From: Coleofasciculus sp. LEGE 07092 | GTDB taxonomy: Bacteria; Cyanobacteriota; Cyanobacteriia; Cyanobacteriales; Coleofasciculaceae | Direction of reading: 5' to 3' | DNA length: 64,000 nt | Assembly: GCF_015207375.1 (NCBI RefSeq) | Contig: NZ_JADEWY010000003.1 | Coordinates: forward strand, 1 to 64,000 | The notes under the pieces: model-generated | What the model was told of the DNA's origin: nothing | Databases searched by the model: none | Seen by the model: only the letters and a program-made list of their open reading frames with translations | Translations under genes and position numbers: made by a program | Part shown: one piece after another, positions 26,422 to 36,072 of the stretch | Layout: each line of letters begins with the position of its first letter | Position numbering within the stretch: the stretch's first letter is position 1

Positions 26422-27099
26422 ATGAGCTTATTCTCCTATCTAAGCAAAAAGCCAGTTCCCTTGACCTTATTAGCAGGTCCGTTTCGAGGCGCTCGCCTGA
26501 TCCTAAACCCAGCTTGCTCTAAGCGAAAGCTACTGGGCATCTACGAACATATCCTGAATCCTTGGCTTAAGCAGGTTATTCCTAACATCCAGGTTGTTTA
26601 CGATGTCGGTGCAAACGACGGCTATTTTACTTATGGGTGTGCCCAAGCACTCAAACGCCATCACCACGAGGGTCACATTATTGCCTTTGAACCAAGTCTA
26701 ACTCAACAGTCAACATTATCACGTCCTGCCGATTGGTCTCAATATGCTGGCATTGAATTTGAATTCATTCCCTTATTTGTTGGTGCTATCTGCAACAAAT
26801 CAACGATAACCTTGGACAAAGTCTATAACGAACGCCCATCCCTTCATCGCAAGCGTTCCTTAATTAAAGTAGATGTGGAAGGTTCTGAAGTTGAGGTACT
26901 TCAGGGGGCAACTTCATTGCTCCGAGAACCCCATCACTGGGTCGTCGAAGTCCATGGTGACCATCTACTAAATCCGGTGCAGGATTTTTTTGCTCAAGCC
27001 AACAGAACTGTGGATGTCCGTCCACCCGAACCTCACTGGTTGCTAGGATCAGAATCACGCACTATCAAAACCTCTTGGGTTACCACTCGACTGGATTAA
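26422..27099 (+). CDS. FkbM-family methyltransferase (short)
   Basis: A 225-residue protein with SAM motif I 'VVYDVGANDGYFTYGCAQAL', 'HIIAFEPS' and the FkbM C-terminal core 'LIKVDVEGSEVEVLQGATSLL...WVVEVHG'. It is shorter than the other FkbM proteins here because the segment between motif I and the core is compact. It starts 2 bp after the esterase remnant. A hydroxyl group of a sugar is the probable substrate. Confidence 0.85.
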   Translation: MSLFSYLSKKPVPLTLLAGPFRGARLILNPACSKRKLLGIYEHILNPWLKQVIPNIQVVYDVGANDGYFTYGCAQALKRHHHEGHIIAFEPSLTQQSTLSRPADWSQYAGIEFEFIPLFVGAICNKSTITLDKVYNERPSLHRKRSLIKVDVEGSEVEVLQGATSLLREPHHWVVEVHGDHLLNPVQDFFAQANRTVDVRPPEPHWLLGSESRTIKTSWVTTRLD

Positions 27100-27234
27100 G
27101 TTGTTAGAGCTTATCTACAGCTAAATACAAACTAAAAAGGATGCACACGCCGTTCTCTTTGAAACGAAAGAAATAGCAAGAATCTTTAAAAACTGCGTAA
27201 ATAACTCTCTTATTCTCCGCCGAATAAATCTGAA

Positions 27235-28458
27235 ATGCCTTTTTCACCCTGGATTTGCTGTCAACTGGGAGCCCGCGAACACTACGCTATTCCACGGGCA
27301 TTACACAAAGCTGGACAACTCGCTCATCTGATTACCGATGCTTGGGTCTTACCTCAGTCTCCACTAAACTTGCTGCCTACACCGTTGTTAGCCAATTTAC
27401 GCGATCGCTTTCACCCTGACTTAACCCAGGCCTCCGTTCACGCCTTCACTGCCTCTTTGATTCGCTTTGAACTGGCGAAACGAATCCAAAAAACTTTAGG
27501 ATGGGAACGCCTTATCGCCCGTAACTGTTGGTTCCAACAACAAGCTGTTCAGACCCTAGAAACCGTCACCCCACAACTCAACTCCCACCCCACCCTATTT
27601 GCCTACAGTTATGCAGCATTAGAACTGCTCCGCTACGCCAAAACCAAAGGGTGGCACACTATCCTAGGGCAAATTGATCCCGGACCAGTTGAGGAAAAGT
27701 TAGTTCAAGAAGAACATAGCAAATATCCGACCTATCAATCCAACTGGCAACCCGCACCGCCCCACTACTGGGACAACTGGCGTGAAGAATGCTCCCTAGC
27801 TGACCGGATTGTGGTAAACTCCCTCTGGTCAAGCCAAGCCTTGCAACAAGCTGGTATTCCTGGCAACAAGATTGATATTATACCTCTTGCCTACGAACCC
27901 CCTGAGGTAGCATGGGATTTTGTGCGAACCTACCCCCTAGCTTTCTCCGCTGAACGTCCCCTGCGGGTGCTGTTTCTAGGTCAGGTAATCTTGCGTAAAG
28001 GCATTGCTGCTATTCTAGAAGCTGCTCAACTCTTACATAACCAACCCATAGAATTTTGGTTAGTTGGTTCTCCAGGCATTGCTGGGCAAGCTAAAATGCA
28101 CAGGCAGATCCAGTGGATTGGTGCTGTGCCTCGCAGTCAGACAGCCAAGTACTATCACCTAGCCGATATTTTCCTGTTTCCTACCCTGTCTGATGGTTTT
28201 GGTCTGACACAGCTAGAGGCACAGGCATGGAAACTGCCGATTATTGCGTCCAGATTTTGTGGCGAAGTCGTGAAAGATCGAGTAAACGGGCTGATATTAC
28301 CAGAAGTTACTAGGGAAGCGATCGCCCAAACTTTAGAATTCTGCCTGAATAATCCTCAGCAACTTCAAGCATTCGCCAGGAAAACTACTACCATGTCTAA
28401 GTTTAGCTTGTCCCGATTGCATCACCATCTCCAATCTCTACCCTATGTCCATATTTGA
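27235..28458 (+). CDS. GT4-family glycosyltransferase
   Basis: A 407-residue GT-B protein. The donor domain shows 'PLRVLFLGQVILRKGIAAILEAA' and 'FPTLSDGFGLTQLEAQAWKLPII', in which Asp replaces the first Glu of E-x7-E. 'RIVVNSLWSSQALQQAGIP' is typical of the family. It overlaps the polymerase gene by 14 bp. A 135-bp gap upstream separates it from the methyltransferase and may hold a promoter, though none is obvious. Confidence 0.87.
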   Translation: MPFSPWICCQLGAREHYAIPRALHKAGQLAHLITDAWVLPQSPLNLLPTPLLANLRDRFHPDLTQASVHAFTASLIRFELAKRIQKTLGWERLIARNCWFQQQAVQTLETVTPQLNSHPTLFAYSYAALELLRYAKTKGWHTILGQIDPGPVEEKLVQEEHSKYPTYQSNWQPAPPHYWDNWREECSLADRIVVNSLWSSQALQQAGIPGNKIDIIPLAYEPPEVAWDFVRTYPLAFSAERPLRVLFLGQVILRKGIAAILEAAQLLHNQPIEFWLVGSPGIAGQAKMHRQIQWIGAVPRSQTAKYYHLADIFLFPTLSDGFGLTQLEAQAWKLPIIASRFCGEVVKDRVNGLILPEVTREAIAQTLEFCLNNPQQLQAFARKTTTMSKFSLSRLHHHLQSLPYVHI

Positions 28459-29761
28459 ATACCCAGAGCTAGTCTTCACCCAATTTGCGCTATTGATTAT
28501 TAGTGGGATTTGGTTGCTGCGGCGGAATGATGAAATCCCTCTGCTAATCAGCAGCTTTTTATTTTACATGGCATCCTACCGCTATTGGGCAGTTACTAGC
28601 GGCATAGATAAGTGGGTGAATCTTGGCAGCTTTGGCTTTAGGGCAATTACCAAAGAGGCAGCTCTCATCGCTCTAAGCTACATAGTATTGGGTCAAATGT
28701 GCTTACTGGGAACCTATATGGTGCAGCAAAGGCGGGTTTTACCAATTGCCATTCTCTCTTGTGATTCTTCCTTGTTACGATGGCTACGTCCTAAAGTTAT
28801 CTTCTTGGGCTTATCTTGCCTGCCGTTAGTAGTCATTACTCGCTCTAACGTCATTGAGCAAATAGCTTCTGGACGTTCCCTCGCCTTCCAAATTAGTGGT
28901 TACCTGCGTTTGTTTCCCTTTGTTCTAGTTGGGGTGGCTACACTCATCGTCTGCCTTTGGAAATTTGGTGGATTTTCCTCACTGTTTAGTAAACTTGCTG
29001 CCTTTGTTATTCTTGCTAGTTTAGCGAATCTCACGTTCAGTTCCAGTGGACGCTTCCAATTTTTAGGGTGGATCGTCGCTAGTGGCATCATTATCTCTTC
29101 TTCCTATCGACCAAAAGTTCGCCTAGCGGTTCTATCCAGTATAGCTATTGTAGGTATCAGCATATTTGCATTAGCCGGAGCCATGCGAAACCCTCAATTG
29201 ACCTCTGATATTTTAAATCAAGCTGCTTGGGAACGTGCATTCAGTGCAGAAGATGCAAATATGCTCGATGGTTTCGTACTCATACAAGAAGTTTACCCCC
29301 AACGTTTAGACTTTCGTTGGGGTATGGAGCATCTAGAAATTCTACTTCGTCCTATTCCCAGAGCCTTATGGCCAGATAAACCTGTGGGAGGCTACATGAA
29401 TCAACTGGGACTTATCACTGCCAATACGGGTTTTACATTGGGAATTTCGCCGACCCTGTTCGGGTCATTTTTCGCGGAGGCTGGCATCATCGGTGTTTTC
29501 CTTTGCTCCTCAGTTTATGGGGTAATTTTGGCAACTATTGTTCGTTATACGACTAAACTTCAACCTTTTGCTAGTATTCTGATTCGTGCCATAGTTTGTG
29601 CCTCTTTAATCCCGCTCTTGCGGGGTGGCGACTTACCTGGAATTTATGCTTGGATTGGTATGGCTTTCTGGCCTTGCTTTCTATTGCTCTGGTTCAAGCG
29701 GACAAATTTCAGATTAAAATCATCCTCATTCATTCAGGCTTACGATTCTACTTATGAATAA
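28445..29761 (+). CDS. Putative Wzy-like O-antigen/oligosaccharide repeat-unit polymerase
   Basis: A 438-residue polytopic protein with roughly ten to twelve hydrophobic helices, for example 'FALLIISGIWLL', 'ALIALSYIVLGQMCLLGTYM' and 'FVLVGVATLIVCLW'. A large extracytoplasmic loop after residue 250 ('AMRNPQLTSDILNQAAWERAFSAED... RPIPRALWPDKPVGGYMNQ') carries Arg residues, as in Wzy-type polymerases. 'FAEAGIIGVFLCSSVYG' follows. Such enzymes join lipid-linked repeat units in the periplasm. Sequence conservation in the family is low, so the call rests on topology, loop layout and position inside the cluster. Confidence 0.75.
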   Translation: MSIFEYPELVFTQFALLIISGIWLLRRNDEIPLLISSFLFYMASYRYWAVTSGIDKWVNLGSFGFRAITKEAALIALSYIVLGQMCLLGTYMVQQRRVLPIAILSCDSSLLRWLRPKVIFLGLSCLPLVVITRSNVIEQIASGRSLAFQISGYLRLFPFVLVGVATLIVCLWKFGGFSSLFSKLAAFVILASLANLTFSSSGRFQFLGWIVASGIIISSSYRPKVRLAVLSSIAIVGISIFALAGAMRNPQLTSDILNQAAWERAFSAEDANMLDGFVLIQEVYPQRLDFRWGMEHLEILLRPIPRALWPDKPVGGYMNQLGLITANTGFTLGISPTLFGSFFAEAGIIGVFLCSSVYGVILATIVRYTTKLQPFASILIRAIVCASLIPLLRGGDLPGIYAWIGMAFWPCFLLLWFKRTNFRLKSSSFIQAYDSTYE

Positions 29762-29806
29762 ATCTCTTTGGATTGGACGAATTAAGCATTGATTACGGCT
29801 TCGGAT

Positions 29807-30994
29807 ATGCACATTATCGTGATTTTCTACAACATTGGAGGCTATCATGCTGCTCGTCTGAGTGCTGCCAATATTGCCTGTGAGCAAAAAGGTTGGCATT
29901 TGACTGCTCTCCAAGTTACAGACAATACACAAGAACGTCCATGGGGTAGTATAGAACACGAAATTACATTTCCCCTAAAAAGCTTATTGCCTATAGAGAC
30001 TACTCCTCCTACCCTTGATCGAAGTCCCTGGTCTGATGTCGCCGCTTCTTTAATACCCGCTTGTCTAAATGCTCTACAACCAGATATCCTGGCTATCCCT
30101 GGATGGGGCTTTCCTGTATCTCGCGCCGCACTTTTTTGGAGCAAGCGCCACCGAGTGCCAGCCATTTTGATGAGCGAGAGCAAATGGGATGATGAAAAAC
30201 GCTGGTGGTGGAAAGAACAGATAAAATCCTGGCTTTATGTCAGAAACTATACGGCTGCCCTGGTTGGAGGTCAACTCCATTGCGATTACCTGCTCAAGTT
30301 AGGTTTTCCTCAAGAGCGCATTTTTATGGGCTACAATGCCGTCAATAATGACTATTTTGCTTTAGGTGCTGAGGCAGCAAGGAAAAACCCTGTTGCTGCC
30401 AGACAACGCCAGCCAAAGATACCCAAAAGACCCTATTTTTTGGTCGTCACTCGGTTGATTCAACGCAAAAACGTGTTTCGTCTTGTAGAAGCCTTTGCTG
30501 CCTATCGCCAACAAATTGGAGAGGAAAACGCCTGGGATCTTGTTATCTGTGGTAGTGGCGAAGCAGAAACCTCTATCCGTATTCTTATTATCGAAAAACG
30601 GCTCAATGCCTGCGTCCATCTACCTGGTTTTATCAGTTATCAAGCCATTCCAGATTGGTATGGGCTAGCCCATGCTTTCGTGCATCCGGCTCTGCAAGAA
30701 CCCTGGGGATTAGTCGTGAACGAAGCTTGTGCGGCTGGACTGCCGATATTATGTAGCCGTACAGTGGGAGCCTGTGATGAACTCGTTCGTCAGGGTCATA
30801 ATGGTCTCTTATTTGATCCAACCAGCAAAGAAAATATGACTGACACCTTATTAGCCATGCATCAGCTTTCATCAGATGCACGGATCAAAATGGGACAATT
30901 CAGCCAAATTATTGTAGCTAATTATAGTCCTCAACATTTTGCTGAGGGTCTCTTAAAGGCGAGCGAAGCTGCACTGATGATTAAGTCAAAGTAG
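29807..30994 (+). CDS. GT4-family glycosyltransferase
   Basis: A 395-residue GT-B enzyme. 'YFLVVTRLIQRKNVFRLVEAFAAY' opens the donor domain, and 'HPALQEPWGLVVNEACAAGLPIL' supplies the E-x7-E pair. ATG 29807 begins 'MHIIVIFYNIGGYHAARL'; a TTG six codons upstream is possible. It is the last plus-strand gene before the minus-strand sulfotransferase, with 17 bp between the two stops. Confidence 0.88.
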   Translation: MHIIVIFYNIGGYHAARLSAANIACEQKGWHLTALQVTDNTQERPWGSIEHEITFPLKSLLPIETTPPTLDRSPWSDVAASLIPACLNALQPDILAIPGWGFPVSRAALFWSKRHRVPAILMSESKWDDEKRWWWKEQIKSWLYVRNYTAALVGGQLHCDYLLKLGFPQERIFMGYNAVNNDYFALGAEAARKNPVAARQRQPKIPKRPYFLVVTRLIQRKNVFRLVEAFAAYRQQIGEENAWDLVICGSGEAETSIRILIIEKRLNACVHLPGFISYQAIPDWYGLAHAFVHPALQEPWGLVVNEACAAGLPILCSRTVGACDELVRQGHNGLLFDPTSKENMTDTLLAMHQLSSDARIKMGQFSQIIVANYSPQHFAEGLLKASEAALMIKSK

Positions 30995-31011
30995 CTTTAA
31001 ATTCTAGACTT

Positions 31012-31968
31012 TTATAAAACCTTTAAAGGAATAGCCCGATTCGAGAAACCAAATCTTTCTTGATAATGATTGAAAGTATCACACATCGGTGATGGTAAAC
31101 TGAGCCTATTGCCCAAAGTCGGTTGAGCTGGATGAATCATCTGGGTCACTTCATTAAGCCAGTTGCTAGGACTATCTAATTCTAAGAACTGGCAAAGGCT
31201 GTGCAATGTAGCTTCCGGATGTAGAGTCAACTGATTGTATGTAATTTCATAGAGGCGGTGACCAAGATGTTCGCGCCAGCTATCCACCTCGCCTAAGCTT
31301 ACTAACCATTCGTATGCTCCTTTTGAGCGGTGGTCTTGCAGTTGATGAACTTCCTTAGGATAATATCCAGCAGATGCTCCATCCCGTGCTAAAGCCTTCC
31401 ACTTATAGTTTTCAACTCCCCACCACTGATTGAGCTGAGGTTTGCCTGCAATTTTGTAGCTATTGGTTGAGGCAATACGCTCAATAGAGCAGGAAACATC
31501 AACACCATCACGGACAAGGTGGATAAATTTTGCCGTAGGAGCCAAAGCCTTAAGATAACCAATTCTCATGGCATTGAAGGGTGTTTTTTCAAGAATAATT
31601 AGAGCATTGATATTAGGTTTAAAGCCGATAATCAAATGATTGAAACGAACTTTTGATTCCTCATTACAGTGAGATACATTCATCAATAAGTGAGCATCAA
31701 TTCGATAATAAAGATTCAGTACATCCGTCTTTGGCTCGATAGCAGCCCAGAGATGGTAAGGCTCAAACAAGTAGCGAACCTTCGGATGCCGTGCCAAGAT
31801 ATCTCCGAGGATGGTAGTACCCGAACGACCACAACCCATCAAAAATACAGGGGATAAAAAATTCAGTGTAGTCTCATCTGAGCGAGAATGCCGAGCTTTA
31901 TAGTCTGCGCTATAGTGGAGCCAGCTATATTTGATTTGTCGAAACCAAGGCTTTAGGGCATTTATCAT
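31012..31968 (-). CDS. Sulfotransferase (Sulfotransfer_3-like)
   Basis: A 318-residue protein. The PAPS 5' loop is 'FLMGCGRSGTTILGDILARHP' (42-62 region), and a 3'-phosphate-type segment 'FIHLVRDGVDVSCSIERI' lies near 165-180. These match the Sulfotransfer_1/3 fold, so it should sulfate a carbohydrate. ATG 31968 is preferred to TTG 31995. It is the only minus-strand gene inside an 18-gene plus-strand run and is divergent from the next gene by 39 bp, which suggests independent insertion or control. Confidence 0.87.
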   Translation of the reverse strand: MINALKPWFRQIKYSWLHYSADYKARHSRSDETTLNFLSPVFLMGCGRSGTTILGDILARHPKVRYLFEPYHLWAAIEPKTDVLNLYYRIDAHLLMNVSHCNEESKVRFNHLIIGFKPNINALIILEKTPFNAMRIGYLKALAPTAKFIHLVRDGVDVSCSIERIASTNSYKIAGKPQLNQWWGVENYKWKALARDGASAGYYPKEVHQLQDHRSKGAYEWLVSLGEVDSWREHLGHRLYEITYNQLTLHPEATLHSLCQFLELDSPSNWLNEVTQMIHPAQPTLGNRLSLPSPMCDTFNHYQERFGFSNRAIPLKVL

Positions 31969-32007
31969 GTTAAAAAAATATTCGAGAGATCGCAATAACT
32001 ATATAGT

Positions 32008-33201
32008 ATGAAGATTTTAGAGATTACACCCTATTTGGGTTCAAATTATGGCGGACCGGGAAAAGTAGTGATTGAGTTAGCCAAAAATATCGGGAGTTAC
32101 GAGGTATTTCTTGATATTGTTACCAGCAATGCTAATGGATGTGATAAACTCAACTCTCGTCTTGAAGTATGGATTGAGGAAAACCATTACAAAATTCAGT
32201 ACTTTAATTGTTGGCATCGGAATGACTTCATTGTGAGTTCATCTTTATTAAAGTGGCTATGCCAGCATATAACCCATTACAACCTAGTTCATACAAATAC
32301 TATTTTTGCTCCCCTGATTACTCTTATTCATTGGGTATGTATATTCTACAAAATTCCCTATATTATAACTCCTCATGGGATGCTAGAACCCTGGGCAATA
32401 TCCCACAAAGCTTGGAAAAAGCAGTTCTATTACACTCTACTTGAAAAGCCAGCTCTCCAGCAAGCCAGTGCTATCCACGTTCTTTCAACCACCGAAGCCA
32501 AAAACATAAAGCTTCTAGGATTAAAGCCACCTACTGTTGTTATTCCGAATGGTATTCACTCACAAGAATTTAAGAGACTGCCAGCTCCAGAAATTTTATA
32601 TCAACAGTTCCCTGCTGCCAGAAATAAAACTTTAATTCTGTTTCTCGGTCGCCTTGACCCCAAAAAAGGACTTGATTTACTTGCTCCTGCCTTTGCTAAA
32701 GTTCACAGTCAGTTTCCTGAGACTCATTTAGTCGTAGCCGGACCTGATAATATCGGTTTTCTGCCAACAGCTAAACGTTATTTTGCACAAGCAGGATGTC
32801 TAGATGCTGTCATCTTCACAGGTATGCTCACTGGCTCATTGAAATATGCGGCTTTAGCGGCTGCTAATTTATACGTTGCCCCGTCTTATTCTGAAGGCTT
32901 CAGTATGTCTGTCTTAGAAGGCATGGCTTCTGGATTGCCCTGTATTATTACAACTGGCTGTAATTTTCCAGAAGCGGCTGAAGCACAAACGGCTTATGTT
33001 GTCGAGATTGATACGAATGCCATTGCTGATGCCTTAATTCACGGTTTGAGTAATCCTCACCAAGCTAAAGCAATGGGTACTCGCGCTCGTCAATTTATTT
33101 TCCAAAACTATACCTGGGAACAGTCTGCGAAAAAGCTCATCCAAGTTTATACAGCCATCCTTGAACGAAAGCCTTTGCCAGATGATTTGACCTATAGCTA
33201 G
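32008..33201 (+). CDS. GT4-family glycosyltransferase
   Basis: A 397-residue GT-B enzyme. It has 'MKILEITPYLGSNYGGPGKV', the acceptor-side 'YIITPHGMLEPWAI', the donor-domain start 'LILFLGRLDPKKGLDLLAPAF' and 'APSYSEGFSMSVLEGMASGLPCI' with E-x7-E. The 'PHGMLEPWA' segment is frequent in exopolysaccharide GT4 members. Its stop shares one base with the GTG start of the DUF218 gene. Confidence 0.9.
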   Translation: MKILEITPYLGSNYGGPGKVVIELAKNIGSYEVFLDIVTSNANGCDKLNSRLEVWIEENHYKIQYFNCWHRNDFIVSSSLLKWLCQHITHYNLVHTNTIFAPLITLIHWVCIFYKIPYIITPHGMLEPWAISHKAWKKQFYYTLLEKPALQQASAIHVLSTTEAKNIKLLGLKPPTVVIPNGIHSQEFKRLPAPEILYQQFPAARNKTLILFLGRLDPKKGLDLLAPAFAKVHSQFPETHLVVAGPDNIGFLPTAKRYFAQAGCLDAVIFTGMLTGSLKYAALAAANLYVAPSYSEGFSMSVLEGMASGLPCIITTGCNFPEAAEAQTAYVVEIDTNAIADALIHGLSNPHQAKAMGTRARQFIFQNYTWEQSAKKLIQVYTAILERKPLPDDLTYS

Positions 33202-33836
33202 TGAAGGATTTTTATTGTCATCACAAACGATACCGTCTTATCTGTGCGGTTAGCACTGTCCTCATCCTGATCCTATTGAGCATTATTCCCCTGCGACTGG
33301 CAATCGCATATTCCCAAGCTCCCCACCCCCAAGCTATTCTCACCCTTGGTGGTGGTGTGGAGCGAGAAACCTTCACAGCTCAATTTGCCCAAGCTCATCC
33401 GACTCTAGACATCTGGGTTTCTTCTGGCATTCCCTCCAACAAAGCCCGTCCTATCTTTCGCGCTGCTGGAATCAATGATGAACGGGTACATCTAGATCGT
33501 CGCGCTGTGGATACTGTCACTAACTTTACCTCTTTAGTGCCTGACTTCAAGCGCCGCCATATCCAGCACCTCTACCTGATCACCTCCGACTATCATATGC
33601 CCAGAGCTACAGCGATCGCTATCCTTGTCCTTGGCAGCCAAGGCATCGCCTTCACCCCTGTCTCTGTACCATCAAACATACCCACAGAATCCTCATTCCG
33701 CCTTCTGCGCGATGTCGGTCGTGCTTTCCTCTGGGTTGTTACGGGTCACACTGGTGCTAGCCTCAACCCTCGACTGTCATTGTCTCCTGTACAGCAGCTC
33801 TACCATAGTAACGGCGATAGTAATCATACGAACTAG
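33201..33836 (+). CDS. DUF218 (YdcF/ElyC/SanA-like) membrane-anchored protein
   Basis: A 211-residue protein starting at GTG. One N-terminal helix ('LICAVSTVLILILLSIIPLRLAIAY', about 14-38, with the flanks excluded) is followed by the DUF218 domain: 'AILTLGGGVERETF', 'DIWVSSGIPSN', 'TVTNFTS' and 'HLYLITSDYHMPRATAIA'. DUF218 proteins such as ElyC and SanA act in envelope polysaccharide and undecaprenyl-lipid metabolism. Its 3' end overlaps the convergent Wzc-like gene by 74 bp. A homologous gene lies at the window end, also after a GT4 gene. Confidence 0.87.
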   Translation: MKDFYCHHKRYRLICAVSTVLILILLSIIPLRLAIAYSQAPHPQAILTLGGGVERETFTAQFAQAHPTLDIWVSSGIPSNKARPIFRAAGINDERVHLDRRAVDTVTNFTSLVPDFKRRHIQHLYLITSDYHMPRATAIAILVLGSQGIAFTPVSVPSNIPTESSFRLLRDVGRAFLWVVTGHTGASLNPRLSLSPVQQLYHSNGDSNHTN

Positions 33837-36072
33837 CCGTATAGCCCTTAACTCCATTCGCTACTACTCCTAGCACCCTAGCATTAGACGTTCTCAATCC
33901 ATACAAGACTTGCGACAACACTGCCCGGTCAGTTCGTCCCAATCCCACCACCATTACAATTCCATCCGTATGAGCTGCAAGTAACCGAGCATCCGCCAGA
34001 CCCAATAGGGGGGGTGTATCAAAAATTATCAGGTCAAACGTCTCTTGGAAACGTTCCACCAAATTCCGCATCTTTTGAGAACACAGCAACCGAGTCGGGT
34101 CAGGTGGAATCTGCCCTGCTGTCAGTACGAATAGATTATCTTCTAAGGAGGATTGCTGAATCACATCATCTACATTCATCTCGCTGGAAATGACATTGCT
34201 CAATCCCCAAACATTCGGTAAATCTGTTGTGGTATGTATCTGAGGACGCCGCAAATCTGCATCTACCAACAACACTCGCTGCCCCATAGCTGCGGCTGCC
34301 TGTGCCAGAAACGTTGCTGTCGTCGATTTTCCATCTGCTGGAACCGACGAACTTACCACTAGTGAGCGAATTGGTTGGTCGGGACTGAGAAAGTGGAGAT
34401 TGGCATGGAGCGAACGAAATTCTTCTAAAAACGGAGAGGCGTGATATCGATAAGAGCGTCCGCCTACTTCCGACGCCAATGCCTCAGTATTCGCGGCTGA
34501 ACTTGCCCCCGCACGGATAATGCCTTTCTTTAGGTCTTTGCGAAATGGAATTGTTCCCAAAAGTGGCAAACCCGTGCTGTCCTTCAACTCATCGGCAGAA
34601 TGAAATACGTTATCTAACTTTTCTGCTAATAACCCGGCACCTGCCCCAGCGAGTAACCCAGCCACAGTTGCCAGCGCCAGACCACGGGGTATGTTAGGAG
34701 AAATCGGAGCTTCCGGTAGTTGTGGCATGGCGAGTAACTGCCAAGGTAGAGTCTTTTGTGCCGACTCAATTTGTAGTGTCTCCCGTACTGCCAGAAAGCG
34801 GTTCAAGCTCTCTGTCGCCACTTTCAGCTCTCGCTGTAAATCTGTATACCGACGGGCAATGCCTGGTAACTGTTTGAGTTGGCTAGTCGCCAAACGTTCC
34901 GCTTGGACCACCTCGGTAGCACGAGCCTGCAAAACTTGAAGTTGGTTTTTCGTGTCAACCAGCTCCTGAGTCAATGTCAAGCGAATGGAACTGGGGGACG
35001 AGAGGGATTCGGTGTTGCTGGGAACCCCAGAGATTTGGTTGCCTAGAACCGTTGAGGCTTCTTGATCCAACAGGGGCAGCAAATTCTGCCGCTTTTCCCG
35101 CAGCGCCTGCAGCGTCGGAGCTTCATCGGTAAATCGCGCTGACTCAATCGCAATCTTGCTATCGAGTTCCGAAAGCTGGTTGAGTAACTCCTGGTAGCGG
35201 GGAGCTTCTGAAAGCGCTGCTGCTGTAAGTGCTTGTTCCTGAGATACTCCCAACTCTGCTAACTGATTTTGCAGGTTGATGTAGAGCGACTGAGTTTCAC
35301 TGAGCTGGCTTTCTGTCTCTTGTCGCTGTTGGACAATTTGACCGATGCGAGTCGTCAAGAGTTGACCTTGAGTATCTGGATCGACGAGGTTATACTGCTG
35401 TCGAAAGGTCTGGAGTCTCTCCTGAAGCTTGTTTACTCGTTCCTGGAGTTTGGGCAATTGGTCGTTGACAAACTGAATTCCCTGTCGGATGCTGGTTTGC
35501 TGCTCTTGCTTGGAGTAATCAACGTAGCCTTCGGCAACTTGCTCCAAAATAAATTGAATTTTTTGGGGGTCTGAATCCTGATAACGAACTTCTAAAATTT
35601 TGGTTTGTTGCAGCCGAGAAATTAGCAGTTTGCTTCGGAGGGTATTGTAGTCAATCTCTGGGTACTGGTCTTGAATTTTCTCGACAATCGAAGTCATGAC
35701 CTGCGGACTCCACAGTACCTGAACCTGAGTATCGTAATCCAGACTGCTACCTTGAACCCCGGCACTTTGCTTGAGTGATTCGTCGATCCGATCTAACTTA
35801 TTTTCCCCAGAAATTGGCTCAACCAGTAGCTGAAACTTGCCTTCGTAGTTAGGTTCCTGTTCCAACACTTTAGCGACTATGCCAGAGGTTACGGCGATCG
35901 CTACCCCAGCAATAACGAATGCTCGTCGTCGCGCCACCGCCAGAATCTGACGCAGGTCGAGCTTGTCTTCCTCAATCTCAGAAAACCCCTTGGTGTAGAG
36001 TTGAGGCACTTCGGAGAGTGGTTTGCCGTTACGGTTAGGCAGCAACGGCTGATAATCCCCATTTAGACCCAT
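33763..36072 (-). CDS. Wzc-like polysaccharide co-polymerase with bacterial tyrosine kinase domain
   Basis: A 769-residue inner-membrane protein. A Wzz domain begins near 35 with TM1 at about 51-68. A long periplasmic coiled-coil runs to TM2 near 485-503. The cytoplasmic kinase domain has Walker A 'SSVPADGKSTTAT' (579-584 core, ADGKST where EGKST is usual), Walker A' 'VLLVDADLRRP' and Walker B 'LIIFDTPPLLGLADA'. The C-terminal tail is tyrosine-rich ('SYDYYRRYYG'), the autophosphorylation cluster that controls polymerisation. It should regulate chain length and export with a Wzy polymerase. It is divergent from the 36907 glycosyltransferase across an 834-bp region. Confidence 0.93.
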   Translation of the reverse strand: MGLNGDYQPLLPNRNGKPLSEVPQLYTKGFSEIEEDKLDLRQILAVARRRAFVIAGVAIAVTSGIVAKVLEQEPNYEGKFQLLVEPISGENKLDRIDESLKQSAGVQGSSLDYDTQVQVLWSPQVMTSIVEKIQDQYPEIDYNTLRSKLLISRLQQTKILEVRYQDSDPQKIQFILEQVAEGYVDYSKQEQQTSIRQGIQFVNDQLPKLQERVNKLQERLQTFRQQYNLVDPDTQGQLLTTRIGQIVQQRQETESQLSETQSLYINLQNQLAELGVSQEQALTAAALSEAPRYQELLNQLSELDSKIAIESARFTDEAPTLQALREKRQNLLPLLDQEASTVLGNQISGVPSNTESLSSPSSIRLTLTQELVDTKNQLQVLQARATEVVQAERLATSQLKQLPGIARRYTDLQRELKVATESLNRFLAVRETLQIESAQKTLPWQLLAMPQLPEAPISPNIPRGLALATVAGLLAGAGAGLLAEKLDNVFHSADELKDSTGLPLLGTIPFRKDLKKGIIRAGASSAANTEALASEVGGRSYRYHASPFLEEFRSLHANLHFLSPDQPIRSLVVSSSVPADGKSTTATFLAQAAAAMGQRVLLVDADLRRPQIHTTTDLPNVWGLSNVISSEMNVDDVIQQSSLEDNLFVLTAGQIPPDPTRLLCSQKMRNLVERFQETFDLIIFDTPPLLGLADARLLAAHTDGIVMVVGLGRTDRAVLSQVLYGLRTSNARVLGVVANGVKGYTASSYDYYRRYYGRAAVQETMTVEG

